Below, piece after piece: positions 1-7,024 of a stretch of DNA of 33,652 nucleotides. The stretch lies in NCBI GenBank assembly GCA_009775705.1, contig VSQE01000020.1:1-33652 (forward strand), written 5' to 3'. The notes under the pieces are model-generated. The model was not told the DNA's origin, did no database searches, and was given only the letters and a program-made list of their open reading frames with translations. Numbering within the stretch: position 1 is the stretch's first letter; every line of letters starts with the position of its first letter. This DNA comes from Prevotellamassilia sp. (GTDB taxonomy: Bacteria > Bacteroidota > Bacteroidia > Bacteroidales > Bacteroidaceae). Position numbers and translations under genes: made by a program.

Positions 1-37
1 TCACGTAGAACAGCACTTTGAATGTACTTCTTGCCAT
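1..37 (-). CDS. Tyrosine recombinase (integrase), N-terminal fragment
   Basis: Reading leftward from the ATG at 37-35 gives MARSTFKVLFYV before the window ends. This opening matches the start of the phage-integrase SAM-like domain proteins found on Bacteroides conjugative and mobilizable elements. Only 12 codons are visible, so no catalytic residues can be checked. A good -7 box (TAACTTTG on the minus strand, 61-54) sits just upstream and supports the start. The gene points out of the window, so the element it serves lies to the left and its right end should fall somewhere between here and parC. The family call rests on N-terminal similarity only. Confidence 0.7.
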   Translation of the reverse strand, partial: MARSTFKVLFYV

Positions 38-53
38 ACTCGTTTTTTGTTTG

Positions 54-61
54 CAAAGTTA
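54..61 (-). promoter_or_regulatory. -7 promoter box for the left-end integrase
   Basis: The minus strand reads TAACTTTG, a perfect match to the Bacteroidetes -7 consensus TAnnTTTG, 17 bases upstream of the integrase ATG. No well-spaced -33 TTTG is visible. A 7-base inverted repeat (38-44 and 68-74) surrounds the box. Confidence 0.5.
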
Positions 62-302
62 TTACTCAACGAGTTAGACCTTGATAAGCAAATCGGAGCA
101 GAACGGAGCAATCAATGAAGAGAGCGTTAAAAATGCATCTCATTTCGGGTAACGATTGGAAAACCTTCCTGCTTCATAGAACTGCTTTCCTTTGCGTTTC
201 CCGCTTTTTACGGTTGGCGTCATTTGGCACTGTAAATGCTTTAATGATAGTCATTTCAGTGACATTTCAACCTCTTTTCTCGGTTATTCCAGAGATTTTT
301 CG
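62..302. other. Non-coding stretch between the integrase and parC
   Basis: This segment is more AT-rich than parC and presumably contains the right end of the leftward mobile element, but I cannot place its attachment site. A 67-codon plus-strand ORF (115-318) runs through it without recognisable features and overlaps the parC promoter, so I do not call it a gene. Confidence 0.4.
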
Positions 303-310
303 TAATTTTG
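303..310 (+). promoter_or_regulatory. -7 promoter box for parC
   Basis: TAATTTTG matches the Bacteroidetes -7 consensus TAnnTTTG exactly and lies 32 bases before the ATG at 343. The predicted transcript start near 317 lies upstream of both the TTG at 325 and the ATG at 343. Confidence 0.5.
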
Positions 311-342
311 CATATTGACTTGTCTTGATAACCGAATCACCC

Positions 343-3018
343 ATGAGCGACGAAACGAAAGTTCCCGAGGAAGCCCACTCTTCCTATATCCCTTCCGCAC
401 CCTCGGACGAAGGTGCTAAGCACCAGCTGACAGGCATGTACCAGAACTGGTTTCTGGACTATGCCTCCTACGTTATTTTGGAACGTGCCGTGCCGCATCT
501 GGGCGACGGGCTCAAACCGGTGCAGCGCCGCATCCTTCACTCGATGAAACGTCTGGACGACGGACGGTACAACAAGGTGGCCAATATCGTGGGCCACACG
601 ATGCAGTTCCACCCTCACGGCGACGCTTCCATCGGCGATGCGCTGGTGCAGCTGGGACAGAAGGACCTGCTGGTGGACTGTCAGGGCAACTGGGGAAACA
701 TCCTGACGGGCGACGGTGCCGCCGCTCCGCGATACATCGAGGCACGGCTGTCGCGTTTTGCCCTCGATGTGCTCTTCAACCCCAAGACCACCGAGTGGAA
801 ACTGTCGTATGACGGCCGCAACAAGGAGCCGGTGGCACTGCCCGTGAAGTTTCCCCTGCTGCTGGCACAAGGAGCCGAGGGCATTGCCGTGGGACTTTCG
901 GCCAAGATACTGCCTCATAATTTCGGCGAGCTTTGCGATGCCGCCGTCAGCTGCCTGCGCGGCGAGGAGTTCCATCTTTATCCCGACTTCCTGACGGGCG
1001 GCAGCATCGACGTGTCGCGCTACAACGACGGTCTGCGCGGAGGGTCGGTGAAGGTGAGGGCGCGCATCGAGAAACTGGACAGCAAGACGCTGGCCGTCCG
1101 CGAGATCCCCTTCGGCAAGACCACCTCTTCCCTCATAGACAGCATCCTGAAGGCCAACGAGAAAGGAAAGATAAAGATACGCAAGGTGGACGACAACACG
1201 GCCGCCCATGTGGAGATTCTGGTACACCTCACGCCCGGGGTCAGTTCGGACAAGGCCATCGACGCCCTGTATGCCTTTACGGACTGTGAGGTATCCATCT
1301 CGCCCAACTGCTGCGTCATTGACGAGAAGAAACCCAAGTTTCTCTCCGTGAGCGATGTGCTGCGGCGCAGTGTGGAACATACGCGCGAACTGTTGAGGCA
1401 GGAATTGCTCATCCGTCGCGGAGAGCTGACGGAGAGCCTGCATTTCGCCTCGCTCGAACGCATCTTCATCGAGGAACGTATCTACAAGGACCGCCAGTTC
1501 GAGAATGCCCGCGACATGGAGGCTGCCTGCGCACACATAGACGAGAGGCTCACGCCGTTCTATCCGCAGATGGTGCGCGAGGTGACGCGTGAGGACATTC
1601 TGCGCCTCATGGAAATCCGTATGGCCCGCATCCTGAAGTTCAACAAGGACAAGGCCGACGAGCTGATAGCCCGGATGAAAGACGAGATTGCCCGCATAGA
1701 CCGAGACCTGTCGAACATGACGGAGGTGGCCTGTAACTGGTTCACCCTGATACGCGACAAATATGCCGCCGCACATCCGCGCCGCACGGAGATCCGCTCC
1801 TTCGACACCATCGAGGCGACCAAGGTGATCGAGGCGAACGAGAAACTCTATATCAACCGCACCGAGGGATTCATGGGTACGGGCCTGAAGAAGGACGAGT
1901 TCGTGGAGAATTGTTCGCCTATAGACGATGTCATCATCTTCTACCGCGACGGAACCTACAAGGTGACGCGTGTGCAGGAAAAGGTGTTCATCGGCGAGAC
2001 CGAACGCAGCAAAAAGGAGAAGCGCAAGGCTGAGGTCATCCACATCGCCGTTTTCAAGCGCAACGACAAGCGCACCATCTATAATGTGGTCTACCGTGAC
2101 GGAAAGGCCGGTGCCTTTTTCATCAAACGTTTCAATGTGACAGCCGTCACGCACGACCGCGAATACGATCTTACCACCGGTGAGCTGGGCAGCCGTGTCA
2201 CTTATTTCACGGCCAATCCCAACGGCGAGGCCGAGGTGATCAAGGTGACGCTGAAGCCCAATCCCAAGCTGCGCCGCATCTTCTTCGACAAGGATTTCGG
2301 CGAGATCCTTGTCAAGGGCCGTCAGAGCCGGGGTAACCTGCTCACGCGCCTCGACATCCACAAGGTGTCGCTTAAGTCGCACGGTGCCTCCACGTTGGGC
2401 GGGCGCAAGGTGTGGTTCGACCATGACGTGCAACGGCTCAATTACGATGAGCGGGGACAGTATCTGGGTGAGTTCCACTCCGATGATTCCATCCTCGTGG
2501 TCCTGCCCGACGGTGATTTCTACACCACCGGCTTCGACCTCAACAATCATTACGAGGCCGGCATCCTGCGCATCGGGAAGTTCGAGGAAGGCAAAGTGTG
2601 GACGGCTGTGCTTTTCGATGCCGACCAGCAGGGCTTCCCCTACGTGAAGCGCTTTACCTTTGAGCGCACCTCGCAGTCGCGCCACCTGAACTTCATGGGC
2701 GAGAATCCGCGTTCCCGCTTCGTCCTGCTCACGGACGAGGTCTATCCGCGTTTGCAGGTGACGTATGGCGGTGCCGACGCCTTCCGCGATCCGATGGAGG
2801 TGGACGTGGAGACATTCATCGGTGTGAAGAGCTTCAAGGCCAAAGGCAAGCGTCTGACCACTTGTGCCGTAGAGAGCATTACCGAACTGGAACCGTTGCG
2901 CCGGCCCGAACCTGCGGCCCCGCAGCCCGAAGAGGAAACACCGGCCGCCTCCGCTCCGGAGGACGAGAGCCAGACCGATCTGTTGGACGAGATAACTGGA
3001 CAGCTGAAACTTTTCTGA
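343..3018 (+). CDS. parC: DNA topoisomerase IV subunit A (type IIA, GyrA/ParC family)
   Basis: Breakage-reunion subunit of a type IIA topoisomerase that, with ParE, decatenates daughter chromosomes. The N-terminal region has the winged-helix DNA-binding core with the quinolone-region motif HPHGDASIGDAL and the active tyrosine in APRYIE (Tyr131 from the ATG at 343). A coiled-coil tower follows around residues 350-480. The C-terminal half is a beta-pinwheel-like domain ending in an acidic, Glu/Pro-rich tail (EEETPAAS...). At 891 residues the length fits Bacteroidetes ParC. A TTG at 325 would add six residues; the ATG is preferred because MSDETKVPEE is a normal opening. No parE is adjacent. The large open frame on the opposite strand is a codon-bias shadow. 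ParC is preferred over GyrA because the C-terminal domain lacks an obvious GyrA box and the layout is that of the Bacteroidetes ParC type. Confidence 0.9.
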   Translation: MSDETKVPEEAHSSYIPSAPSDEGAKHQLTGMYQNWFLDYASYVILERAVPHLGDGLKPVQRRILHSMKRLDDGRYNKVANIVGHTMQFHPHGDASIGDALVQLGQKDLLVDCQGNWGNILTGDGAAAPRYIEARLSRFALDVLFNPKTTEWKLSYDGRNKEPVALPVKFPLLLAQGAEGIAVGLSAKILPHNFGELCDAAVSCLRGEEFHLYPDFLTGGSIDVSRYNDGLRGGSVKVRARIEKLDSKTLAVREIPFGKTTSSLIDSILKANEKGKIKIRKVDDNTAAHVEILVHLTPGVSSDKAIDALYAFTDCEVSISPNCCVIDEKKPKFLSVSDVLRRSVEHTRELLRQELLIRRGELTESLHFASLERIFIEERIYKDRQFENARDMEAACAHIDERLTPFYPQMVREVTREDILRLMEIRMARILKFNKDKADELIARMKDEIARIDRDLSNMTEVACNWFTLIRDKYAAAHPRRTEIRSFDTIEATKVIEANEKLYINRTEGFMGTGLKKDEFVENCSPIDDVIIFYRDGTYKVTRVQEKVFIGETERSKKEKRKAEVIHIAVFKRNDKRTIYNVVYRDGKAGAFFIKRFNVTAVTHDREYDLTTGELGSRVTYFTANPNGEAEVIKVTLKPNPKLRRIFFDKDFGEILVKGRQSRGNLLTRLDIHKVSLKSHGASTLGGRKVWFDHDVQRLNYDERGQYLGEFHSDDSILVVLPDGDFYTTGFDLNNHYEAGILRIGKFEEGKVWTAVLFDADQQGFPYVKRFTFERTSQSRHLNFMGENPRSRFVLLTDEVYPRLQVTYGGADAFRDPMEVDVETFIGVKSFKAKGKRLTTCAVESITELEPLRRPEPAAPQPEEETPAASAPEDESQTDLLDEITGQLKLF

Positions 3019-3129
3019 AAGAGAGGATGGTGAAAGCCTCCGCTCGGTTGTTAAGGAGTAGTTATATGCCTTCCCGCGGAATCTTCTGAAAAAAACAGGC
3101 TCTCAGGGGAGCGTTTATTGAAAATTTTG

Positions 3130-3137
3130 TATCTTTG
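3130..3137 (+). promoter_or_regulatory. -7 promoter box for tRNA-Leu
   Basis: TATCTTTG is a perfect -7 consensus 26 bases before the tRNA. Predicted transcript start is near 3144. I see no convincing -33 element at the usual spacing. Confidence 0.5.
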
Positions 3138-3163
3138 CAACCGGTCATGAAAGAATGACTTCC

Positions 3164-3245
3164 GCGCCTGTGGCGAAATTGGTAGACGCGCCAGACTTAG
3201 GATCTGGTGGCTTACGCCGTGTAGGTTCGAGTCCTATCAGGCGCA
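3164..3245 (+). tRNA. tRNA-Leu (anticodon UAG)
   Basis: Class II tRNA of 82 bases. The acceptor stem pairs GCGCCTG (3164-3170) with CAGGCGC (3238-3244), followed by the discriminator A at 3245. The anticodon stem pairs CCAGA with TCTGG around the loop CTTAGGA, giving TAG at 3198-3200. A variable arm and the TTCGAGTCC T-loop follow. CCA is not encoded. The last nine bases overlap, on the opposite strand, the end of the large serine recombinase, because the tRNA 3' end is the apparent integration site of the island to the right. Confidence 0.95.
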
Positions 3246-4742
3246 CAAATTGACTGAAGAGGAATTTCCGCAAGGATTTTCCTCTTTTTCTTTTCTGTAA
3301 GTATCTGTTATCCTGCGTATAACTGAGAGTGCTGCATTCTCGCCAAAGGTTCGATAATCGTCTTTTTCCTTATCCCATAAAATTCCTTGTGGAAACAGTA
3401 GATTTTGAAGTTTTTGGGCGGTTGTCAAGTCTGCATTTCTCCATAAACTCCCTAAATGACAGCACATTACTAAAACATCATTGATACGGTTTTCGTGGTT
3501 CGATAAATCTTTGTCGTATTTTGAAAGTTCTAAGGTAATTTGCCCCAAATCTTTCTGTATAGCCTCAACGGTCATAGTATATATTTCATCATCTATATCT
3601 CCCATGCCATAGCGGATTTTGCAGGACTTCAACTTGTTTTCCTTCTCGCTTTTCTGTTTCTTCAATACATTAATGTTCTGCATCTGCTCGCTCTGATTCT
3701 CACACGACATCTTAGAAATGGTATCTCTCAATACTCTAACAAGTGGTTGGGGTATATCATAACTGGATAAAAGTTCTTCATATTTATTATGAAGTTTCTT
3801 TGCTGATACATTCGTCTTGCACCCTACACAATTACATTTATAATAGTCTATATTCTTTTTCTTGACGGTATAGGCCGTGAATGGTGTTCCATCGTGTGAA
3901 CACAATACATGACGCTTTAACGGAAATTGAGGTGTCTCTTTCTTATGCTTATACACACCAGTCCTTCCACTTAAGATTTCTTGCACTTTGAGAAAATCCG
4001 TATAACTGATAATTGCAGGTTGGTTGCCATCTATAATTTCATAGTTCAACATTTTATGCTTGATTTTACCAGCGTAGAACACATTAGTTAATATATGATG
4101 TAACTTCTGTTTTGATAGGTTTAGTCCGTATGGTTTAAGTTTCTCCATAATCTGAAAGTTCGCCATACCTTCTAATTTCCATTGGAATGCTTTTCTTATC
4201 AACTTGCCATCCTCGTTAATGGTATAAGTTCTATTACGGCTTTTTCCTTCTTTATCATAGCCCAACGGAACGGCACCCGTATAGACACCACTCTGCAAAC
4301 AACTGATACGCCCTTTTGTAAACTTGTCGGTACGGTTGGCATTGTCCCACTCTGCAAAACAAAGTTTCATTTGTAACATCATCTTTTGGTTATGGTCGCT
4401 TGTTCTCAATCCTGAGGTTGCTTCAATAATAGTCACACCTACATCAAGCAACTGATTAAACATAGTGCTACCTTGTCCCGCATTCCTTGAAAAGCGGTCT
4501 ATTTGAGATACTATCAGAAACTTAACAGTCTTGTTACGCTTTATAAAGTTCATCATCTCTTTAATAAACTTACCTGGTGTTTCTGCTGATTCGTGAGAGC
4601 CGCCAAACGAATTAATTATATTAAATCCGTTGGAATTAGCATAATCAGTACAACAGTCCTTCTGATATTGAAGGCTTCCTCCGTTATCCTCTTGATACTT
4701 CGTTGAAACTCGTGTCCAAATAACACAATTTACTTTATTCAT
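3237..4742 (-). CDS. Large serine recombinase (integrase of the tRNA-Leu element)
   Basis: A 501-residue large serine recombinase expected to integrate and excise the element. The N-terminal resolvase domain (about 1-150) has the nucleophile in TRVST (Ser13) and conserved basic residues in SQIDRFSRNAG. The Recombinase domain (about 170-265) includes GAVPLGYDKEGK and the LTNVFYAGKI segment. A zinc-ribbon follows (about 284-320; Cys in HVLCSHDG and YYKCNCVGC), then a coiled-coil region and a C-terminal tail. The gene runs into the tRNA: its final codons AAT TTG TGC GCC TGA lie across the attachment core, and the stop codon is inside the tRNA 3' end. In a circular form the frame would continue past this point. 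The length is typical of the family. Confidence 0.9.
   Translation of the reverse strand: MNKVNCVIWTRVSTKYQEDNGGSLQYQKDCCTDYANSNGFNIINSFGGSHESAETPGKFIKEMMNFIKRNKTVKFLIVSQIDRFSRNAGQGSTMFNQLLDVGVTIIEATSGLRTSDHNQKMMLQMKLCFAEWDNANRTDKFTKGRISCLQSGVYTGAVPLGYDKEGKSRNRTYTINEDGKLIRKAFQWKLEGMANFQIMEKLKPYGLNLSKQKLHHILTNVFYAGKIKHKMLNYEIIDGNQPAIISYTDFLKVQEILSGRTGVYKHKKETPQFPLKRHVLCSHDGTPFTAYTVKKKNIDYYKCNCVGCKTNVSAKKLHNKYEELLSSYDIPQPLVRVLRDTISKMSCENQSEQMQNINVLKKQKSEKENKLKSCKIRYGMGDIDDEIYTMTVEAIQKDLGQITLELSKYDKDLSNHENRINDVLVMCCHLGSLWRNADLTTAQKLQNLLFPQGILWDKEKDDYRTFGENAALSVIRRITDTYRKEKEENPCGNSSSVNLCA
3241..3246. repeat. Putative left attachment core (attL)
   Basis: GCGCAC at the tRNA 3' end recurs at 9559-9564, where AT-rich sequence returns to GC-rich backbone. 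Exchange at this core would restore an intact tRNA acceptor stem in the empty site and place a hairpin (9568-9600) right after it. An alternative shared core is ATCAGGC (3236-3242 and 9546-9552), but exchange there would leave a C-A mismatch in the acceptor stem of the empty site. A short core is normal for large serine recombinases. Confidence 0.45.
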
Positions 4743-4805
4743 ATATTTACTCTTTACTTATTATTATCAAATTACTATCTTTCTATTACTCAAATTAAAG
4801 AAAAT

Positions 4806-4831
4806 CGCTGAGGGATTTTATGCCTTCAGCG
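4806..4831 (-). terminator. Intrinsic terminator after the degenerate recombinase gene
   Basis: A 9-bp stem (CGCTGAGGG with CCTTCAGCG, one G-T pair) with an 8-base loop, flanked by AAAAT on the left and TTTTC on the right, so it may work in both directions. On the minus strand it follows the stop of the 4846-5316 gene. It closely resembles the hairpin at 5668-5695. Confidence 0.7.
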
Positions 4832-4845
4832 TTTTCTAATACTGC

Positions 4846-5316
4846 TTATATCAAACAGTTCTGCGTACATCTAAACTCTACCATAACACGTTGGATGGTA
4901 CTTTCCTCAATATCAAAAAGTTTTATTATAATACTCTGAAAAGAGTTTTTAGTTCCATCCGTCTGAAAGAGAGAAAGGTTTTCTTTCAGAAAGTAGATAT
5001 TAAGATTATTATCCATGCAACGCTTCATAGTGGTAAACATCTCATCCACTTTACGACCTAAACGACTTAAATCATTTATTAGAAGTGTGTCTATCCTATT
5101 TTCAATACAGTAATCCAAGCATTCACGCAATACGGAACGTTCGTCATTGCATTTTGCTCCGCTGATATGTTCCTCAAACGTTTTAATTACATTAATTTCA
5201 TTCTTTGTAGCGAAAGCATTAAGGTTAGAAACTTGACGGTCAGTTGACTGTCTGTCGGTTGCGTTTGCAACCCGTGTAAAAATAACACAATTTGTTTTAT
5301 TCATCTTTTCACTCAT
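4846..5316 (-). CDS. Degenerate small serine recombinase, catalytic serine replaced by alanine
   Basis: A 156-residue paralogue of the intact recombinase at 7241-7870. About two-thirds of positions match over the first ~125 residues, including STDRQVS, KTFEEHISGAK and LSRLGR. The nucleophile motif RVSS of the intact copy reads RVAN here: the serine codon is GCA. An apparent in-frame deletion of about 65 residues removes the E-helix and most of the linker and helix-turn-helix, leaving only a recognition-helix-like end (STIQRVMVEF). It should not cleave DNA. The first ~10 codons instead resemble the large serine recombinase (MNKxNCVI). An internal ATG at 5304 is an alternative start; the ATG at 5316 lies two bases after the stop of the 39-codon ORF, suggesting coupling. 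It may be a decaying gene or a dimerising modulator; the sequence cannot decide. Confidence 0.75.
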   Translation of the reverse strand: MSEKMNKTNCVIFTRVANATDRQSTDRQVSNLNAFATKNEINVIKTFEEHISGAKCNDERSVLRECLDYCIENRIDTLLINDLSRLGRKVDEMFTTMKRCMDNNLNIYFLKENLSLFQTDGTKNSFQSIIIKLFDIEESTIQRVMVEFRCTQNCLI

Positions 5317-5318
5317 TT

Positions 5319-5438
5319 TTAATTGTTATTACTATCTAATACTATTTCTGCCAATGACTTAAATAAATTAATCACTGCTTGTAATTCCTCATTGCTAAGG
5401 TTGTATGTCTTGAGTAGTTGTTTTTCATATTCAGACAT
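5319..5438 (-). CDS. Small ORF of 39 residues coupled to the degenerate recombinase
   Basis: Reads MSEYEKQLLKTYNLSNEE and continues to a TAA at 5321-5319, two bases before the ATG of the degenerate recombinase. The peptide is acidic and helix-prone, with regular Leu/Ile spacing and an Asn-rich end. I do not recognise a family. Its ATG overlaps the stop of a short open stretch ending ...KRITALERILITSLNV that has no visible start codon, which suggests that an older multi-gene unit has been eroded here. Confidence 0.4.
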   Translation of the reverse strand: MSEYEKQLLKTYNLSNEELQAVINLFKSLAEIVLDSNNN

Positions 5439-5667
5439 TTAATGAAGTTATTAAAATCCGCTCTAAGGCGGTTATTCGCTTTTCAGCCTCCTTTGTTCCA
5501 CCTCAGACACAAAGGACTTTTGGTCGGCAGGATAAACTTAGAACCCTTATGTAATGTCTGATAATTTATCGCGAATTGTTATCAGCTGTTCCAAACATAC
5601 CTCCTACATTTCATAGTACAAAATAAAAATGGCATTTTTTATTCTAACCTACGCTATAAAATGAAAA
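5439..5667 (-). other. Intergenic stretch with a possible gene remnant
   Basis: No complete gene is visible. On the minus strand one frame ends as EAEKRITALERILITSLNV and stops over the ATG of the 39-codon ORF, but it is closed upstream by a stop with no start codon between. This looks like the C-terminal end of a lost helical protein. A short CCGC/GGCG hairpin (5459-5472) lies inside it. Confidence 0.3.
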
Positions 5668-5695
5668 TCGCTGGAGACTTTTACATCTTCAGCGA
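5668..5695 (-). terminator. Intrinsic terminator after the lipoprotein pair
   Basis: A 10-bp stem (TCGCTGGAGA with TCTTCAGCGA, one G-T pair) and an 8-base loop, followed on the minus strand by TTTTCATTTTATA. It lies about 55 bases beyond the stop of the 5750-6337 lipoprotein gene and probably ends that transcript. Its sequence is nearly the same as the hairpin at 4806-4831. Confidence 0.7.
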
Positions 5696-5749
5696 CTTCT
5701 CATAATGTTTTCGTACTTTATAGCACTCACTTATACTACTATGGATAAC

Positions 5750-6337
5750 TTAATAATCCCATTTTAAGCCCTCGCAATTGAAATTAAATGTTTTCATGCC
5801 AACACCATCTACATTAACTTGAATTCTGCAGGTTTTGGCATTTTTTAATTTATTTATAAATGAGTTGATTTTATTCTCTGAACCACTCAATCCGTCTGAA
5901 ATCATCACGATGGCCTTGTTGCTTCCTCCGTTACAGAGTGTCCATGTGTCATCAACATCGCCATTGTCAAAGACAGCATAAAATCCTTGACTATTTTTAT
6001 CAGCGAAACGACAATCACCTTTTTTAAAAGCGATTCCAAACATATTAGAAGGCTTGCGTGTAATACTATTATATCCAATTTGAATAATCAAACGGTCAGT
6101 TGTTCCGATATTAGATTCAATAGAATTTGTAGATGTCAAAAAAGCGTTAATACCAGTCGTTTTCCCTGTAAGGTCATCTACATCGGTTGTATAAGTCCAT
6201 GTAGTTGTAGGGTCGTCTTGAGTATATTGTGCTTCTCTTGAGTTATCTTGTTGAGTGGAATTAGAACTACCACCCCCACATGAGGTCATCACCACTAATG
6301 CAAAGGCAATGGCAAAAATTGAGATTAATTTATTCAT
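5750..6337 (-). CDS. Lipoprotein of unknown function (195 residues)
   Basis: The N-terminus is a lipoprotein signal with the lipobox MTSC (lipidated Cys20), followed by GGGSSNS. It lacks the acidic stretch used for surface export in Bacteroidetes, so a periplasm-facing location is likely. The mature part has four further cysteines (in DCRF, TLCN, KTCR, NCEG) that could form two disulfides. It has alternating beta-type segments (RLIIQIGYNS, NKAIVMISD, CRIQVNVDG) and ends in CEGLKWDY. I do not recognise a domain. It follows the 6402-6836 lipoprotein with a 64-base gap on the same strand, so the two are probably co-transcribed and end at the hairpin 5668-5695. Confidence 0.75.
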   Translation of the reverse strand: MNKLISIFAIAFALVVMTSCGGGSSNSTQQDNSREAQYTQDDPTTTWTYTTDVDDLTGKTTGINAFLTSTNSIESNIGTTDRLIIQIGYNSITRKPSNMFGIAFKKGDCRFADKNSQGFYAVFDNGDVDDTWTLCNGGSNKAIVMISDGLSGSENKINSFINKLKNAKTCRIQVNVDGVGMKTFNFNCEGLKWDY

Positions 6338-6401
6338 TTTATTTTAGTGTTGAGGCTGTGGCAACGGCAAACGATGTTTGCCGTACCACAGACTGTTTTA
6401 T

Positions 6402-6836
6402 TTAGAGATAATTTTCTATGATAGAATCATCAACACGTGTAAATGACAAGTCCATACCACCTGCATTTATCACTAACTCTGTTTTGGTGAGTTTCTTAAT
6501 AGTACCATTATCAATGTCTATACCCTCATCGGACGGAGTATCTGTTTTTACTGTAAGACTATTGCCTTTTTTAGTCCATCTACCATATTCTACATAAACA
6601 TCAGAATCGCCCATAAAATGAGTATCTGTAATACTAATGGAAGTGCCATCAGCCTTAAATTGAAGATAGTCTTTTTGCCACCAATCATCATCAATGGTAG
6701 TAGTTCGTTCCCACGTTCCAACAATGTTTTCATTATTAGGGTCGTTGGGTTCATCATCGTCATCACTGCAACTGGTAAGAGCGAATGACATAGTGGCAAA
6801 GAGAGCCACAAAGAAAAGATAAAAATACTTTTTCAT
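6402..6836 (-). CDS. Surface-directed lipoprotein, lipocalin-like
   Basis: A 144-residue protein from the ATG at 6836. The signal peptide ends in the lipobox LTSC (Cys23), directly followed by SDDDDEP, which matches the Bacteroidetes lipoprotein export signal for the outer face of the outer membrane. The mature part fits the small lipocalin-like beta-barrel pattern of Bacteroides: IVGTWERTTTIDDDWW, then LQFKADGTSISI, GRWTKKGNSLTVK, TKTELVINAGGMDLSFTRV. An in-frame extension to 6917 has no signal and is unlikely. The gene is first downstream of the inverted-repeat-bounded promoter box (7025-7175), with a leader of about 300 bases. Ligand and role are unknown. Confidence 0.75.
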   Translation of the reverse strand: MKKYFYLFFVALFATMSFALTSCSDDDDEPNDPNNENIVGTWERTTTIDDDWWQKDYLQFKADGTSISITDTHFMGDSDVYVEYGRWTKKGNSLTVKTDTPSDEGIDIDNGTIKKLTKTELVINAGGMDLSFTRVDDSIIENYL

Positions 6837-7024
6837 TTTTTGTTTCTCCATGCACCTATGGCTCTGCGATGCGATTTTGTTGTAAATGATAGTAGGCATA
6901 TAAAGAAGTGGAGCCACTTTTCAACTTATTCATTGGTGTGGGCTTCGACTCCCATAAATCGGAACAAGTGATAGCAACTCCACTTTGACCGTATATCATA
7001 GGGATATGACAATACAAGCCAAAG

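Noticed and set aside
38..74. 7-bp inverted repeat around the integrase promoter box
   Set aside because: Arms are too short and no invertase is adjacent in the visible sequence; not enough for a switch.
115..318. 67-codon plus-strand ORF before parC
   Set aside because: No recognisable motif, spans the parC promoter box and the likely end of a mobile element.
337..2685. 782-codon minus-strand open frame opposite parC
   Set aside because: It mirrors parC codon bias in GC-rich DNA and shows no recognisable domain; parC is certain.
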